From contig NZ_JBAKHX010000024.1 in NCBI RefSeq assembly GCF_036906915.1, positions 32,210-96,209 of the forward strand: a stretch of 64,000 bases of DNA, read 5' to 3'. The notes below the pieces were generated by a model. It searched no databases. It saw nothing but the letters and a program-made list of their open reading frames with translations, and had not been told where the DNA came from. The DNA comes from Phytohabitans sp036906915. Lineage in GTDB: Bacteria; Actinomycetota; Actinomycetes; Mycobacteriales; Micromonosporaceae. The position numbers and the translations under genes were made by a program. Of this stretch, positions 17,689-26,621 are shown piece after piece. Within the stretch, counting starts at the first letter, position 1; each line of letters opens with the position of its first letter.

Positions 17689-18270
17689 CTACATCTGTTC
17701 GATTTCGGTCAGGTCGATGTCGATGTCGAACGGGACCGTGAGCTTCACCCGATCGTGGAAGATCCCGGTGAGGCCGTAGGCACTCGTGGCTGGGTCAAGC
17801 TCGTACGCGTACAGCGTGACCCGGCCCGAGGTGTCCTCGGCGCGCCAGAAGTGCCTAATGCCTGCCTGGGCGTAGATCTGCGGCTTACGCTCTCGGTCGC
17901 GGATCTGCGAGTCGGGCGAAACGACCTCGACGGCGAGCTCCACCGCCTCCGCGGGATACCAGGTTTGATCCATACCGGCGTCCGCGTCGGCACGTACCAC
18001 GATCAGATCCGGCTCCGGCCGCTGCCGCATGCCGATCTTGATCGACATCTCCCTCCGGACGCGGTATCGATCACCAGGGGCAGACCGCCGCAAACCCCGC
18101 ACAAGCACGTCGAGCGCCAGCGTGTGGAAGAGCTTCTGCGGGCTCACGAAGACCAGGCTCCCGTCGATGAGTTCCGTATGTGGCGGGAGATCAGGAATAC
18201 GGTCCAGGTCCTCGGCGGTGTACCCCTGATCCGGCGGCCTCATCCACTCCGGCAATGGCTCGGCGCTCAT
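17689..18270 (-). CDS. Uma2 family (DUF820) endonuclease-like protein
   Basis: 193 residues. PD-(D/E)XK-like core: EPDLIVVRAD (about 90) followed by LAVEVVSPDSQIRDRERKPQIYAQAGIRHFW, the Uma2 signature with E-V-V-S-P and the downstream Lys. The family is abundant in cyanobacteria and actinobacteria and its role is unclear. Convergent with the protease gene. There is no partner antitoxin or transposase next to it. Confidence 0.85.
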   Translation of the reverse strand: MSAEPLPEWMRPPDQGYTAEDLDRIPDLPPHTELIDGSLVFVSPQKLFHTLALDVLVRGLRRSAPGDRYRVRREMSIKIGMRQRPEPDLIVVRADADAGMDQTWYPAEAVELAVEVVSPDSQIRDRERKPQIYAQAGIRHFWRAEDTSGRVTLYAYELDPATSAYGLTGIFHDRVKLTVPFDIDIDLTEIEQM

Positions 18271-18499
18271 GGGTGCATCCTATGCCCGCCGGCAGCGTCG
18301 GTGGCGTGAGCGGGGGGCGACAGGATCACGCCCGGCCTGGCGGACGCGCCTGAGACTCCGCTCTGGACGCCGCATCGCCCGGGCGGCCGAGGCTCGCGGC
18401 CCGACACCGTGCTGGTCGCCCGAGGCGGTCGACCCGATGGGCTACCCATTCGCGGAGCGGCTCGGGCCTGACGCCTCCGCGGCAGCACCTTGCGCCACC
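18271..18499. other. Intergenic stretch without recognised gene
   Basis: Upstream region of the Uma2 gene. It should hold that gene's promoter, but I see no convincing hexamers. Nothing coding is recognised up to the repeat at 18500. Confidence 0.4.
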
Positions 18500-18577
18500 G
18501 ATCAAGGAGGTCTGCATCGATCAAGGGCAACGCACGTGGAAAAGAGATCGAAGCACGTGCTTTTGCCCTTGATCGAC
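18500..18577 (+). repeat. Hairpin element copy 1 (3' of hsaB)
   Basis: Member of the dispersed family described in the findings. An outer GATCAAGG is followed by an inverted repeat of about 22 bp (GATCAAGGGCAA... to ...TTGCCCTTGATC) with the loop AAAAGAGATCGA. This copy has a 1-nt deletion in the left arm. It lies 49 nt past the hsaB stop, where a terminator of the hsaADCB operon would be expected. Confidence 0.8.
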
Positions 18578-18626
18578 GGGACTGACGGGCCGGGGCGGGG
18601 GCGAGGCGGGCGGGGTGGGGTGGGGG

Positions 18627-19184
18627 TTACATCCAGTCGGTGTGTCTGTGCCAGGAGAGCAGGGTGTCGACTACCTCGGGTGGGTCGTGGGGGGAGATGT
18701 CGGCGGTCGCGGTGTAGCGACCCTTGTAGAAGAGCAAGGGCTTCACCGTGCGGCACTCCCCCAGCGCCGTGACCTGGCCGACCACGATGTCGTGGTCGCC
18801 GCCCGGGTGTACGACCTCGATGCGGCAGTCGGCCCAGGTCAGTACCCCGCTGAGGATCGGGGCACCGGCCGGTGACGGGCTCCAGGCCACGCCGCGCCAA
18901 CGGTCGGCGCCCGCGGTGCCGAAGCGCCGGGACAGCTCACGCTGGTCGTCGGCGAGCACGTTGACGCCGAAGTGCCCCGTCGAGCGGATGCGCCGCCAGG
19001 TGTCGGAGGTGTCGCGCGGGCAGAAGAGCACGAGCGGCGGGTCGAGCGACAGGGCGGCGAACGCCTGGCACGCGAACCCGACCGGCTCCCCGTTCGCCAG
19101 CCCGGTGATCACCGTGACACCCGTGCAGAAGTGCCCGAACACCCGGCGGAACCGGTCCGTATCCACAGTGGCCGGCGCGGTCAT
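18627..19184 (-). CDS. hsaB: HsaB, flavin reductase of 3-HSA hydroxylase
   Basis: 185 residues, flavin reductase-like split-barrel fold: FCTGVTVITG near residue 20, SLDPPLVLFCP, and GHFGVNVLADDQ. It supplies reduced flavin to HsaA for hydroxylation of 3-HSA (the A-ring phenol). Last gene of hsaADCB; it starts 18 nt after the hsaC stop. The length and the company of HsaA, HsaC and HsaD support HsaB over other small flavin reductases. Confidence 0.9.
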   Translation of the reverse strand: MTAPATVDTDRFRRVFGHFCTGVTVITGLANGEPVGFACQAFAALSLDPPLVLFCPRDTSDTWRRIRSTGHFGVNVLADDQRELSRRFGTAGADRWRGVAWSPSPAGAPILSGVLTWADCRIEVVHPGGDHDIVVGQVTALGECRTVKPLLFYKGRYTATADISPHDPPEVVDTLLSWHRHTDWM

Positions 19185-19202
19185 GCTAGCCCAGTCATCG
19201 GC

Positions 19203-20108
19203 TCAGTGTGCTGCCGCGCGGGTGAAACGGTGGCCCCAGACGCTGTGCGCGGTGGTCTGGCGGGCCACCCACGTCGCGTCGTCGACCGTCTGCCCGTCGG
19301 TGCCGTACTCGATGTCGAAGCCGCTCGGCGTGCGCAGGTAGAACGACACCATGAGATCGTTGGCGTGCCGCCCCAGCGACGAGATCAATGGCGCGCCCTG
19401 CTTGCGACAGCGGTCCATCGCGCGGCCGACGTCGTCGAGCGTCTCGACCTCGATCATCAGGTGGATGAGGCCGGACGGCGCCGGAATCGGCGCCACCGCC
19501 AGGCTGTGGTGCCGCGGGTTGCAGCCGAGGAATCGCATCCACAGTGGAGTGTCGATCGCGGGCAGGCCGAGCGTCTCGGGGATGAGCCGCATCGAGTCGC
19601 GCAGCCGGAAGCCGAGCACCTCGGTGTAGAAACGCAGCGCGGCGGCGTCGTCGCTGGCCGGCAGCACCACGTGGCCCATGCCCTGGTTGCCGGTGACGAA
19701 GCGGGTGCCGTAGGGCGAGATCGCCGGCCGGGTGTCGAGTGCCGCGCCGCAGAAGAGTTCCAGCGTGTTGCCGAAGGGGTCGTCGATGCTCACCATCTCG
19801 GCGACCCGGCGGTCGGCCAGCTCGGCCACACCGGCCGGCTTGACGGCGACGCCCGCCTCTTCCAGCGTGCGCACCGCGCGGGCCAGCGCGGGCGGGTCGG
19901 TCAGCTCCCAGCCGGTAGCTGTCAGCCGGTCGCGCTCCCCCGGGGTGACGACGAGCCGCGCGGGGAGGTCGTCCATCCGAAGGTACAGCGCGGACTGGTC
20001 CGGGCCGCGCCCCTCGACCATGCCGAGGACCTTGACCCCGAACTCCCGCCACGCCCCGATGTCGGTCGCCTCTATCCGCAGGTATCCCAGCGAACGGATG
20101 AGACTCAT
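19203..20108 (-). CDS. hsaC: HsaC, extradiol dioxygenase for 3,4-DHSA
   Basis: 301 residues, two-domain type I extradiol dioxygenase. The likely Fe(II) ligands are the His in MGHVVLPA (about 147), the His in LIHLMIEV (about 217) and the Glu in FDIEYGT (about 268). It cleaves the catechol ring of 3,4-DHSA meta to give 4,9-DSHA. The ATG overlaps the hsaD stop (ATGA). Sequence features and length match the steroid-specific HsaC/BphC type. Confidence 0.92.
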   Translation of the reverse strand: MSLIRSLGYLRIEATDIGAWREFGVKVLGMVEGRGPDQSALYLRMDDLPARLVVTPGERDRLTATGWELTDPPALARAVRTLEEAGVAVKPAGVAELADRRVAEMVSIDDPFGNTLELFCGAALDTRPAISPYGTRFVTGNQGMGHVVLPASDDAAALRFYTEVLGFRLRDSMRLIPETLGLPAIDTPLWMRFLGCNPRHHSLAVAPIPAPSGLIHLMIEVETLDDVGRAMDRCRKQGAPLISSLGRHANDLMVSFYLRTPSGFDIEYGTDGQTVDDATWVARQTTAHSVWGHRFTRAAAH

Positions 20109-20971
20109 TGGCCCTCCCCTTCCAGGAAGTCGATCGCCAGCCGGTTGAACTCGTCGAACCGCTCCAGCTGCGCCCAGTGGCCGCAGCCACCGAAGACGTG
20201 CAGCCGGGCGCGGCGGATCAGCTTGAGCGCCACGAGTGCGCCGTCGAGCGGGTTGACGCGGTCCTCACGCCCCCAGATCAGCAGCACCTCGTTGCGCAGC
20301 CGGTGTGCCTCGCGCCAGAGCAGCCCTTCCTCATAGCGCGCCGGGTCGGTGAACGACGCGCCCATCGCTTTCATCGCGCGCAGGGCCGCCGGGTCGGTCG
20401 CGGCCTGGAACCGCTCCTCCACCAGTTCGTCGGTGACGAGGCTGGGGTCGTGCACCAGCGTCCGCAGGAACGCCGCGAGCTTTTCGCGGGTGGGTCCGGG
20501 TGGTGCGGCGAACGCCATCAGCCGCTTGACGCCCTCGGTGGGGTCGGGCGCGAAGACATTCAGGCTGAGGCCGCCGGGCCCCATCAGCACGAGACGGCCG
20601 GCCCGTTTCGGGTGCCGGAGGGCGAAGCGGACGGCGGTGCCGCCACCGAGCGAGTTGCCGATGAGGTGTACGCGCTCGAGGCCCAGCTCGTCCAGGAGGC
20701 CGGCGAGCGCGTCGGCGGCGTGGGTGAAGTAGTGGTCGGTGATGGTGCCGGCCTCGGACCGGCCGTAGCCCGGCTGGTCGACGGCGAGGGTGTGGAACTG
20801 GCGTGCGAACACCGGCACGTTGCGCCCAAAGTTGCTCCACGCCGACGCGCCCGGCCCGCCGCCGTGCAGCAGCACCACGGTAGCCGCGCCGGTGGGGCCG
20901 GCCTCGTGGTAGTGCACACCGGCCGACGTGCGCCGGCTCGTCGTGTCGAAGTCCACAGTAGACGTACTCAC
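20105..20971 (-). CDS. hsaD: HsaD, 4,9-DSHA C-C bond hydrolase
   Basis: 288 residues, alpha/beta-hydrolase of the meta-cleavage-product class. The oxyanion segment HGGGPGASAWSNF, nucleophile Ser in GNSLGGG (about 115), Asp in WGREDRVNP and His in GGCGHWAQ are visible. It splits 4,9-DSHA into HIP, which FadD3 then activates, and 2-hydroxyhexa-2,4-dienoate for HsaE. GTG 20971 lies 3 nt after the hsaA stop. Confidence 0.92.
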   Translation of the reverse strand: MSTSTVDFDTTSRRTSAGVHYHEAGPTGAATVVLLHGGGPGASAWSNFGRNVPVFARQFHTLAVDQPGYGRSEAGTITDHYFTHAADALAGLLDELGLERVHLIGNSLGGGTAVRFALRHPKRAGRLVLMGPGGLSLNVFAPDPTEGVKRLMAFAAPPGPTREKLAAFLRTLVHDPSLVTDELVEERFQAATDPAALRAMKAMGASFTDPARYEEGLLWREAHRLRNEVLLIWGREDRVNPLDGALVALKLIRRARLHVFGGCGHWAQLERFDEFNRLAIDFLEGEGQ

Positions 20972-20974
20972 GGC

Positions 20975-22129
20975 TCACACCATCGCGTCGGTGATCTGGA
21001 GGCCGAACTCGCCCCGCCCGAACATCGACAGCGCGCGCTCCGGGTCGTTGATGGCGTGTACCCGGCCGGCGTGCGCGTCGCGCCAGAACCGCTGGATGGG
21101 AGTGCCCATCGCGAGCGCGCGCCCTCCTGAGTTTTCGAACAGGCGGTCAACGGCGCGGATCGCCTGTGCGGTGCCGCGCACCTGGTCTCGCCGTACCCGA
21201 AGGCGAAGCCGCATGGGCAGCTTCTCCCCGGCGGTGGCGAGCGCCATCAACTCGCGCATGTTGTTTTCGAGTGCCAGCCAGGCGTTGTCGAGGTCGCCCG
21301 CGGCCTCGGCCACCCGAACCTGAGCGTGCGGGTCCTCCGCGGCCCGGACCCCGACGTAGGACGCGCGGACCCGCTCGCGCAGGTAGTCGACGTGCGCGTC
21401 GTAGGCGCCGGTGGCCATGCCGATGATGGGCGTGGTGATGGCGTACGAGAAGATCGAGCCGTACGGGATGCGGTACAGCGGCGCGGGATTCAGCTCCTGG
21501 CCGGGGCACCTGCAACGGGCGGTGTCGCTGAAACTGAGCGACCGGTAAGCCGGCACGAACGCGTCTTCGACGACGATGTCGTTGCTGCCGGTGCCGCGCA
21601 GGCCGACCGTGTTCCACACGTCGTCGATGGTGTAGTCACCGCGGGGCACGAGGAACGTGCGGAAGTCCGCCGGGTCGCCGGGCGCGATGCCGCCGAGCAG
21701 CACCCACGTGGCGTGGTCGCAGCCGGACGAGAAGCTCCATCGCCCGCTGAGCCGGTAGCCGCCGTCGACGACGGTGACCTTGCCGGTGGGCGCGTACGAC
21801 GACGACATCCGGGTGCCGGGATCGTCGCCCCAGACGTCCTGCTGCGCCTGGTCGGGAAAGAGTCCGAGCTGCCAGTTGTGTACGCCGATCACCGAGCCGA
21901 CCCAGCCGGTGGAGCCGCAGGCGCTGCCCAGCAGCCGCACCGCCGTGAGGAACGTGAGCGGGTCGGCCTCGAAGCCACCCCACCGGGCGGGCTGTAGCAG
22001 GCGGAAGAACCCGATCTCCGCCAGGGACTTGACGGTTTCGGCGGGCAGCGCCCGGCGGTCTTCGGCTTCCTGCGCGCGTTCGCGCAGCGCGGGAAGGAGG
22101 TCTCTCACCCCATCGAGGACTTCGATCAT
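20975..22129 (-). CDS. hsaA: HsaA, 3-HSA hydroxylase oxygenase subunit
   Basis: 384 residues. Flavin-dependent hydroxylase with the acyl-CoA dehydrogenase fold: QPARWGGFEADP, GVHNWQLGLFPDQAQQDVWG, and GRWSFSSGCDHATWVLLGG. It works with HsaB to hydroxylate 3-HSA to 3,4-DHSA. ATG 22129 has AGGGGG at good spacing; the open frame to 22180 would run into the KstR operator. First gene of hsaADCB, divergent from kshA. Confidence 0.92.
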   Translation of the reverse strand: MIEVLDGVRDLLPALRERAQEAEDRRALPAETVKSLAEIGFFRLLQPARWGGFEADPLTFLTAVRLLGSACGSTGWVGSVIGVHNWQLGLFPDQAQQDVWGDDPGTRMSSSYAPTGKVTVVDGGYRLSGRWSFSSGCDHATWVLLGGIAPGDPADFRTFLVPRGDYTIDDVWNTVGLRGTGSNDIVVEDAFVPAYRSLSFSDTARCRCPGQELNPAPLYRIPYGSIFSYAITTPIIGMATGAYDAHVDYLRERVRASYVGVRAAEDPHAQVRVAEAAGDLDNAWLALENNMRELMALATAGEKLPMRLRLRVRRDQVRGTAQAIRAVDRLFENSGGRALAMGTPIQRFWRDAHAGRVHAINDPERALSMFGRGEFGLQITDAMV

Positions 22130-22172
22130 GTTCTGCCCCCTTGCTGGCCGGCTGGATCGCCAGCCACTATAG

Positions 22173-22186
22173 TAGAACACGTTCTA
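22173..22186. promoter_or_regulatory. KstR operator upstream of hsaA
   Basis: TAGAACACGTTCTA is a perfect 14-bp palindrome matching TNNAACNNGTTNNA. On the minus strand a TATAGT hexamer follows directly, a plausible -10 for hsaADCB with a leader of about 30 nt carrying the ribosome site. Confidence 0.92.
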
Positions 22187-22228
22187 GATTTGTCTGGCCA
22201 CCGCGTACGAGCGAAGTTTAGCGCACTG

Positions 22229-22242
22229 TATAACGTGTTTCA
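22229..22242. promoter_or_regulatory. KstR operator upstream of kshA
   Basis: TATAACGTGTTTCA is an exact consensus match. Its left half, TATAAC, can double as the kshA -10 hexamer. The site ends 29 nt before the preferred kshA start. With the 22173 site it makes a two-operator divergent control region. Confidence 0.88.
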
Positions 22243-22271
22243 GATCGATGAACGGGCATGTGGAGGGGCTG

Positions 22272-23411
22272 ATGAACGACGGGGACGCCGTACGGTCCAT
22301 CGATGCCGGCGAGCCGCCCACGCGGTTCGCCCGGGGTTGGCACTGCCTCGGGCTCGCCGACACCTTCCGCGACGGTGCCCCGCACGCCATCGAGGCGTTC
22401 GGCACCAAGCTGGTCGTGTTCGCCGACTCCGCGGGCAAGCTGCACGTGCTCGACGCGTACTGCCGGCACATGGGCGGCGACCTCACCATGGGCACCGTGA
22501 AGGGTGACGCGGTCGCGTGCCCCTTCCACGACTGGCGGTGGGGCGGCGACGGCAGGTGCGCCGGCGTGCCGTACGCGCACCGCGTGCCGCCACGCGCCCG
22601 TACCCGGTCCTGGCCGACGCTGGAGGAGAACCGCCAGCTCTTCGTCTGGAACGACCCGCAGGGCGCCAAGCCGCCCGAGGACGTCACGATCCCCCGGATC
22701 GAGGGCGCGTTCTCCGACGAGTGGAGCCAGTGGACGTGGGACTCGGTGCGCATCGAGGGCGCGAACTGCCGCGAGGTCATCGACAACGTCGTCGACATGG
22801 CGCACTTCTTCTACATCCACTTCGCCTTCCCGACGTACTTCAAGAACGTCATGGAGGGGCACGTGGCAGCGCAGTACCTGGAGACGCGCGGCCGTCCCGA
22901 CGTGACGAACGGTTCCAACTACGCCGGCGACTCCGAGACCACGCTGCGCTCGGAGGCCGCGTACTACGGGCCCTCGTACATGATCGACAAGCTCTTCCAC
23001 AACTACCACGGCATCGTCGTGGAGTCGATCCTCATCAACTGCCACTACCCCGTCACGCCGACGTCGTTCGTGCTCCAGTGGGGCGTCATCGTCAAGCGGC
23101 TGCCCGGCCTCACCACCGTCCAGGCGGAGAAGGTCGCCGGAAAGTTCGCCAAGAGCGTTGGCGTCGGCTTCCTGCAGGACGTGGAGATCTGGAAGCACAA
23201 GAGCCGCATCGACAACCCGCTGCTCTGCGCCGAAGACGGGCCGGTGTACCAACTCCGGCGCTGGTACGAACAGTTCTATGTGGACGTCGAGGACGTGACC
23301 GACGACATGGTCGCCCGGTACGAGTTCGAAGTGGACACGACGCGGGCGATACAGGCGTGGGAGGTCGAGGTGGCGGACAACCTCGCACGGCGCGCGGCGG
23401 CCGAGACGTGA
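22272..23411 (+). CDS. kshA: KshA, 3-ketosteroid 9alpha-hydroxylase oxygenase
   Basis: 379 residues, Rieske non-haem iron oxygenase. Rieske ligands Cys64/His66 and Cys83/His86 (CRH and CPFH), and mononuclear iron ligands His178 and His183 in DNVVDMAHFFYIH with a downstream Asp. KshA with KshB hydroxylates C9 of AD/ADD, which opens ring B after Delta1 dehydrogenation. ATG 22272 has GGAGGGG upstream; the earlier ATG 22248 has none and sits 6 nt from the KstR site. GTGA overlap with the next ORF. Confidence 0.93.
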   Translation: MNDGDAVRSIDAGEPPTRFARGWHCLGLADTFRDGAPHAIEAFGTKLVVFADSAGKLHVLDAYCRHMGGDLTMGTVKGDAVACPFHDWRWGGDGRCAGVPYAHRVPPRARTRSWPTLEENRQLFVWNDPQGAKPPEDVTIPRIEGAFSDEWSQWTWDSVRIEGANCREVIDNVVDMAHFFYIHFAFPTYFKNVMEGHVAAQYLETRGRPDVTNGSNYAGDSETTLRSEAAYYGPSYMIDKLFHNYHGIVVESILINCHYPVTPTSFVLQWGVIVKRLPGLTTVQAEKVAGKFAKSVGVGFLQDVEIWKHKSRIDNPLLCAEDGPVYQLRRWYEQFYVDVEDVTDDMVARYEFEVDTTRAIQAWEVEVADNLARRAAAET

Positions 23412-23647
23412 CCGCCGACTTCTATCTCGAAGGCGGGCTGGCGCCGCTGGCGTGCGAGCACTGTGGCGCGCGCGTGCGGGTGAAGAAGGCCAGCGCCATG
23501 CAGACCAGCGTGCAGTGGACGCGGGCGGCCGTTTCGGAATGCGCGGAGTTCACCGGTGGACAGCCCAACGCTCTCGTCGCCACCTGCGTCAAGCTCCGCG
23601 ACAGCATCGAGCGCGCGGCCCGCTGCGGCGAGCTGAGGGCAGGATGA
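23408..23647 (+). CDS. Small cysteine-containing protein between kshA and kshB
   Basis: 79 residues. A CEHCGAR knuckle near residue 16-19 and two further Cys (about 44 and 59, in SECAEF and ATCVKL), plus one near the end (RCGEL), could form a metal or redox centre. GTG 23408 overlaps the kshA stop (GTGA) and its stop overlaps the kshB ATG (ATGA), so it is translated in step with both hydroxylase subunits. I do not recognise the family. A role in KshAB assembly or electron transfer is inference from position. Confidence 0.72.
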   Translation: MTADFYLEGGLAPLACEHCGARVRVKKASAMQTSVQWTRAAVSECAEFTGGQPNALVATCVKLRDSIERAARCGELRAG

Positions 23648-24705
23648 TCCGGTACCGCCGGCTGCCGGTCGCCGACATCGTCGAGGAGACGCCCGACGCC
23701 TGCTCGCTCGTGCTGGCCGTGCCACCGGAGCTGGCCGCCGAGTTCGCGTACCGGCCGGGGCAGTACCTGACGATCCGGGTGCCCGGCGCGGCCGGAGGGG
23801 CCGTGGCGCGCTGCTACTCTCTGTCCAGCTCCCCGCACACCGACGACCACCTGAAGATCACGGTCAAGCGGGTGCCGGACGGGCGCGCCTCCAACTGGAT
23901 CTGCGACCACGTGCGGGCCGGCGCGGTGCTGGAGCTGCTGCCGCCGTCCGGCGCGTTCACGCCCGGCTCGCTCGACGGCGACCTGCTGCTGCTCGCGGGT
24001 GGCAGCGGCATCACCCCGGTCATGTCGATCATCAAGTCGGCACTGGCTCTCGGATCAGGCCACCTCACTCTGGTGTACGCCAACCGCGATCCCGCTTCCG
24101 TCATCTTCGCGGCCGAGCTGCGGGCGTTGGAGGAGCGGCACCCTTCGCGGCTGCGGGTGGCGCACTGGTTCGACAACGCCCAAGGGCCGCCCGACGCGGG
24201 GAAGCTCGCGCCGCTGCTGGCTTCCTACGCGGACCGGGACGCGTACGTGTGCGGGCCCGAGCCGTTCGTAGCGGTGGCCCGCAAGGCACTGGGCCAGCTC
24301 GGCGTCCCCGAGACCCGCGTCCACATCGAACGCTTCCACTCCGCGCTGACCCCGGCGACCGCCGAGGCGGACGACCCGGCACCGGAGGCGTCCGACGCGG
24401 GCGAGGCCGTGCCCGCCTTGAACGGTGCCGCCGCCGCGACCGCGGAGGTGCACCTCGACGGGCAGGTCCACCGGTTGCCGTGGGCGGCCAACACGCGACT
24501 GCTCGACCTGCTCATCTCGGCCGGGCTCAACCCGCCCTACTCGTGCCGGCAGGGCACGTGCGGCGCCTGCGCGTGCCGGGTGCTGGAGGGGGAGGTCGAG
24601 CTGGTGCACAACGAGATCCTGGAAGACGAGGACTTCGCCGAGGGGTACACGCTCGCCTGCCAGGCGATACCGCGGACCGCGACCGTCCGTGTCACCTACT
24701 CCTGA
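23644..24705 (+). CDS. kshB: KshB, reductase of 3-ketosteroid 9alpha-hydroxylase
   Basis: 353 residues. Ferredoxin-NADP reductase-like N-terminal half (FAD site RCYSLSSSP, NAD(P) site LLAGGSGITPVMS and YVCGPEPF), a linker rich in Ala/Asp/Glu (about 230-260), then a plant-type [2Fe-2S] domain with CRQGTCGACAC and a last Cys in LACQA. It passes electrons from NADH to KshA. ATG overlaps the upstream small ORF. The end overlaps the convergent hsaF stop by 10 nt. Confidence 0.92.
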   Translation: MIRYRRLPVADIVEETPDACSLVLAVPPELAAEFAYRPGQYLTIRVPGAAGGAVARCYSLSSSPHTDDHLKITVKRVPDGRASNWICDHVRAGAVLELLPPSGAFTPGSLDGDLLLLAGGSGITPVMSIIKSALALGSGHLTLVYANRDPASVIFAAELRALEERHPSRLRVAHWFDNAQGPPDAGKLAPLLASYADRDAYVCGPEPFVAVARKALGQLGVPETRVHIERFHSALTPATAEADDPAPEASDAGEAVPALNGAAAATAEVHLDGQVHRLPWAANTRLLDLLISAGLNPPYSCRQGTCGACACRVLEGEVELVHNEILEDEDFAEGYTLACQAIPRTATVRVTYS

Positions 24706-25736
24706 CCCTTGCGGGACGACAGGGTCAGCGCGATGTCGATGAGCTGGTCCTCCTGGCCGCCCACCAGGCGGCGCGCGCCGGCCTCCACCAGGATCTCGGC
24801 GCCGGAGACGCCGTAGCGTTCGGCCAACGTGTACGCGTGCTTGAGGAAGCTGGAATACACGCCCGCGTATCCCATCACCAGTGCCATGCGGTCGAGCCGG
24901 CACTCCTCGGGCATCGCGGGCCGCACCACGTCCTCCGCCGCGTCGACGATGGCGAAGAAGTCGACGCCGGTGGTGATGCCCAGCTTGTCGCACACCCCGA
25001 CGAACGCCTCGACCGGCGTGTTGCCTGCGCCCGCGCCGAACCGGCGGGTGCTGCCGTCGATCTGGGTGGCGCCGGCGCGGGCGGCCAGCACCGAGTTAGC
25101 CACGCCGAGGCCGAGGTTTTCGTGGCCGTGGAAGCCGACCTGCGCGTCGTCGCCGAGCTCGGCGACGAGGGCGGCGACCCGGTCGCTGACCTGGTCGAGC
25201 ACGAGCGCGCCGGCGGAGTCGACGACATACACGCACTGGCAGCCGGCGTCGGCCATGACGCGGGCTTGCTTGGCGAGGTCTTCGGGTGGCAGCGAGTGCG
25301 CCATCATCAGGAACCCGACGGTCGAAAGGCCTCGCTCGCGGGCGAGGCCGAAGTGCTGCGCGGCGATGTCGGCTTCGGTGCAGTGGGTGGCTATCCGGCA
25401 GACGGTGGCGCCGTTGCCGGCGGACGCGAGGATGTCGTCCTTGACGCCGACGCCGGGCAGCATGAGAAACGCGATCTTGGCGTGTCGCGCGGTCTCCACG
25501 GCTACCGAGATCAGCTCCTGCTCCGGGGTGCGGCTGAATCCGTACGTGAACGAGGAGCCGCCGAGCCCGTCGCCGTGGGTCACCTCGATGACCGGTACTC
25601 CGGCGGCGTCGAGGGCGCCGACGACGGCGGCCACCTCCGCGGCGGTGAACTGGTGCCGCTTGGCGTGCGAGCCGTCGCGCAGGGACGAGTCGGTGATGCG
25701 CAGGTCAAGGACGTCGGAGAAGCGGCGCGGCAGCAT
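24696..25736 (-). CDS. hsaF: HsaF, 4-hydroxy-2-oxo acid aldolase
   Basis: 346 residues, DmpG/HsaF class II aldolase. The metal/active-site start DSSLRDGSHAKRHQF and metal ligands in FHGHENLG are visible, with the C-terminal communication domain (VMGYAGVYSSFL) that docks with HsaG. It cleaves 4-hydroxy-2-oxohexanoate to pyruvate and propanal. ATG 25736 has AAGGAG upstream. It overlaps the hsaG coding end by 32 nt, which supports co-translation of the channelling complex. Confidence 0.93.
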   Translation of the reverse strand: MLPRRFSDVLDLRITDSSLRDGSHAKRHQFTAAEVAAVVGALDAAGVPVIEVTHGDGLGGSSFTYGFSRTPEQELISVAVETARHAKIAFLMLPGVGVKDDILASAGNGATVCRIATHCTEADIAAQHFGLARERGLSTVGFLMMAHSLPPEDLAKQARVMADAGCQCVYVVDSAGALVLDQVSDRVAALVAELGDDAQVGFHGHENLGLGVANSVLAARAGATQIDGSTRRFGAGAGNTPVEAFVGVCDKLGITTGVDFFAIVDAAEDVVRPAMPEECRLDRMALVMGYAGVYSSFLKHAYTLAERYGVSGAEILVEAGARRLVGGQEDQLIDIALTLSSRKGQE

Positions 25737-26619
25737 GAGACTCCTTGGCGGATCGGGCCAGTTCCTCGCCGACCCGGGTGGCGGCGGCGGTCATGATGTC
25801 GAGGTTTCCGGCGTACGCGGGCAGGAAGTCCCCCGCACCGGCGATCTCGACGAAGATGGCGACCCTCGTGTGTGAGCCGCTCGGGTCGAACTGCGGCTCG
25901 TTCAGCAGCCGGTACCCGGGCACGTAGCGGGCCACGTCGGCGGCCATCGCCGCGATCGAAGCGGCCACCGCGTCGGTGTCGGCTTCCGGGTCGATGGCGC
26001 AGAAGATGGTGTCGCGCATGACCATGGGCGGGTCGGCGGGGTTGAGCACGATGATGGCCTTGCCGCGCGCGGCGCCGCCGACCACCTCCAGCCCGCGACT
26101 GGTGGTGCGGGTGAATTCGTCGATATTGGCACGGGTGCCCGGGCCAGCCGACCTCGACGCGACGGTGGCCACGATTTCGGCGTAGCTGACCGGCGTGACC
26201 CGCGAAACCGCGTACACCATGGGGATGGTGGCCTGGCCGCCGCAGGTGATGAGGTTGAGGTTGGGCGCGTCGAGGTGGGCGTCGAGGTTGACGTGCGGCA
26301 CCACGTACGGGCCGACGGCCGCCGGGGTCAGGTCGATCGCCCGGATGCCGGCCGCCGCGTACCGGGGTGCGTTGGCACTGTGGACCGCGGCGGACGTGGC
26401 CTCGAAGACCAGATCGGGCAGCGGATCCTGAGCCAGCAGCCAGTCGACGCCGTCCACCGTAGTCGACAGGCCCAGCTCGGCGGCCCGGCGCAGCCCTGGG
26501 CTCGCCGGGTCGATGCCGACCATCCAGTGCGGCTCCACCAGGTCGGAGCGGAGCAGTTTGAAGAGCAGGTCGGTGCCGATGTTGCCCGACCCGACGATGG
26601 CGGCGGTCGCCTTTGGCAC
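25705..26619 (-). CDS. hsaG: HsaG, acylating aldehyde dehydrogenase
   Basis: 304 residues, DmpF-type. NAD site VGSGNIGTD (about 9-17) and the catalytic Cys in LITCGGQATIP. It takes propanal (or acetaldehyde) from HsaF through a tunnel and converts it to the CoA ester. GTG 26619 follows GGAGGG, 2 nt after the hsaE stop. Length and motifs are standard. Confidence 0.93.
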   Translation of the reverse strand: MPKATAAIVGSGNIGTDLLFKLLRSDLVEPHWMVGIDPASPGLRRAAELGLSTTVDGVDWLLAQDPLPDLVFEATSAAVHSANAPRYAAAGIRAIDLTPAAVGPYVVPHVNLDAHLDAPNLNLITCGGQATIPMVYAVSRVTPVSYAEIVATVASRSAGPGTRANIDEFTRTTSRGLEVVGGAARGKAIIVLNPADPPMVMRDTIFCAIDPEADTDAVAASIAAMAADVARYVPGYRLLNEPQFDPSGSHTRVAIFVEIAGAGDFLPAYAGNLDIMTAAATRVGEELARSAKESHAAAPLLRRP

Positions 26620-26621
26620 GG

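Noticed and set aside
17689..18270. Uma2 gene as part of a toxin-antitoxin or transposition unit
   Set aside because: No partner gene, terminal repeat or target duplication is next to it.
22248..22271. ATG 22248 as kshA start
   Set aside because: It is 6 nt from the KstR operator without a ribosome site; ATG 22272 follows GGAGGGG.
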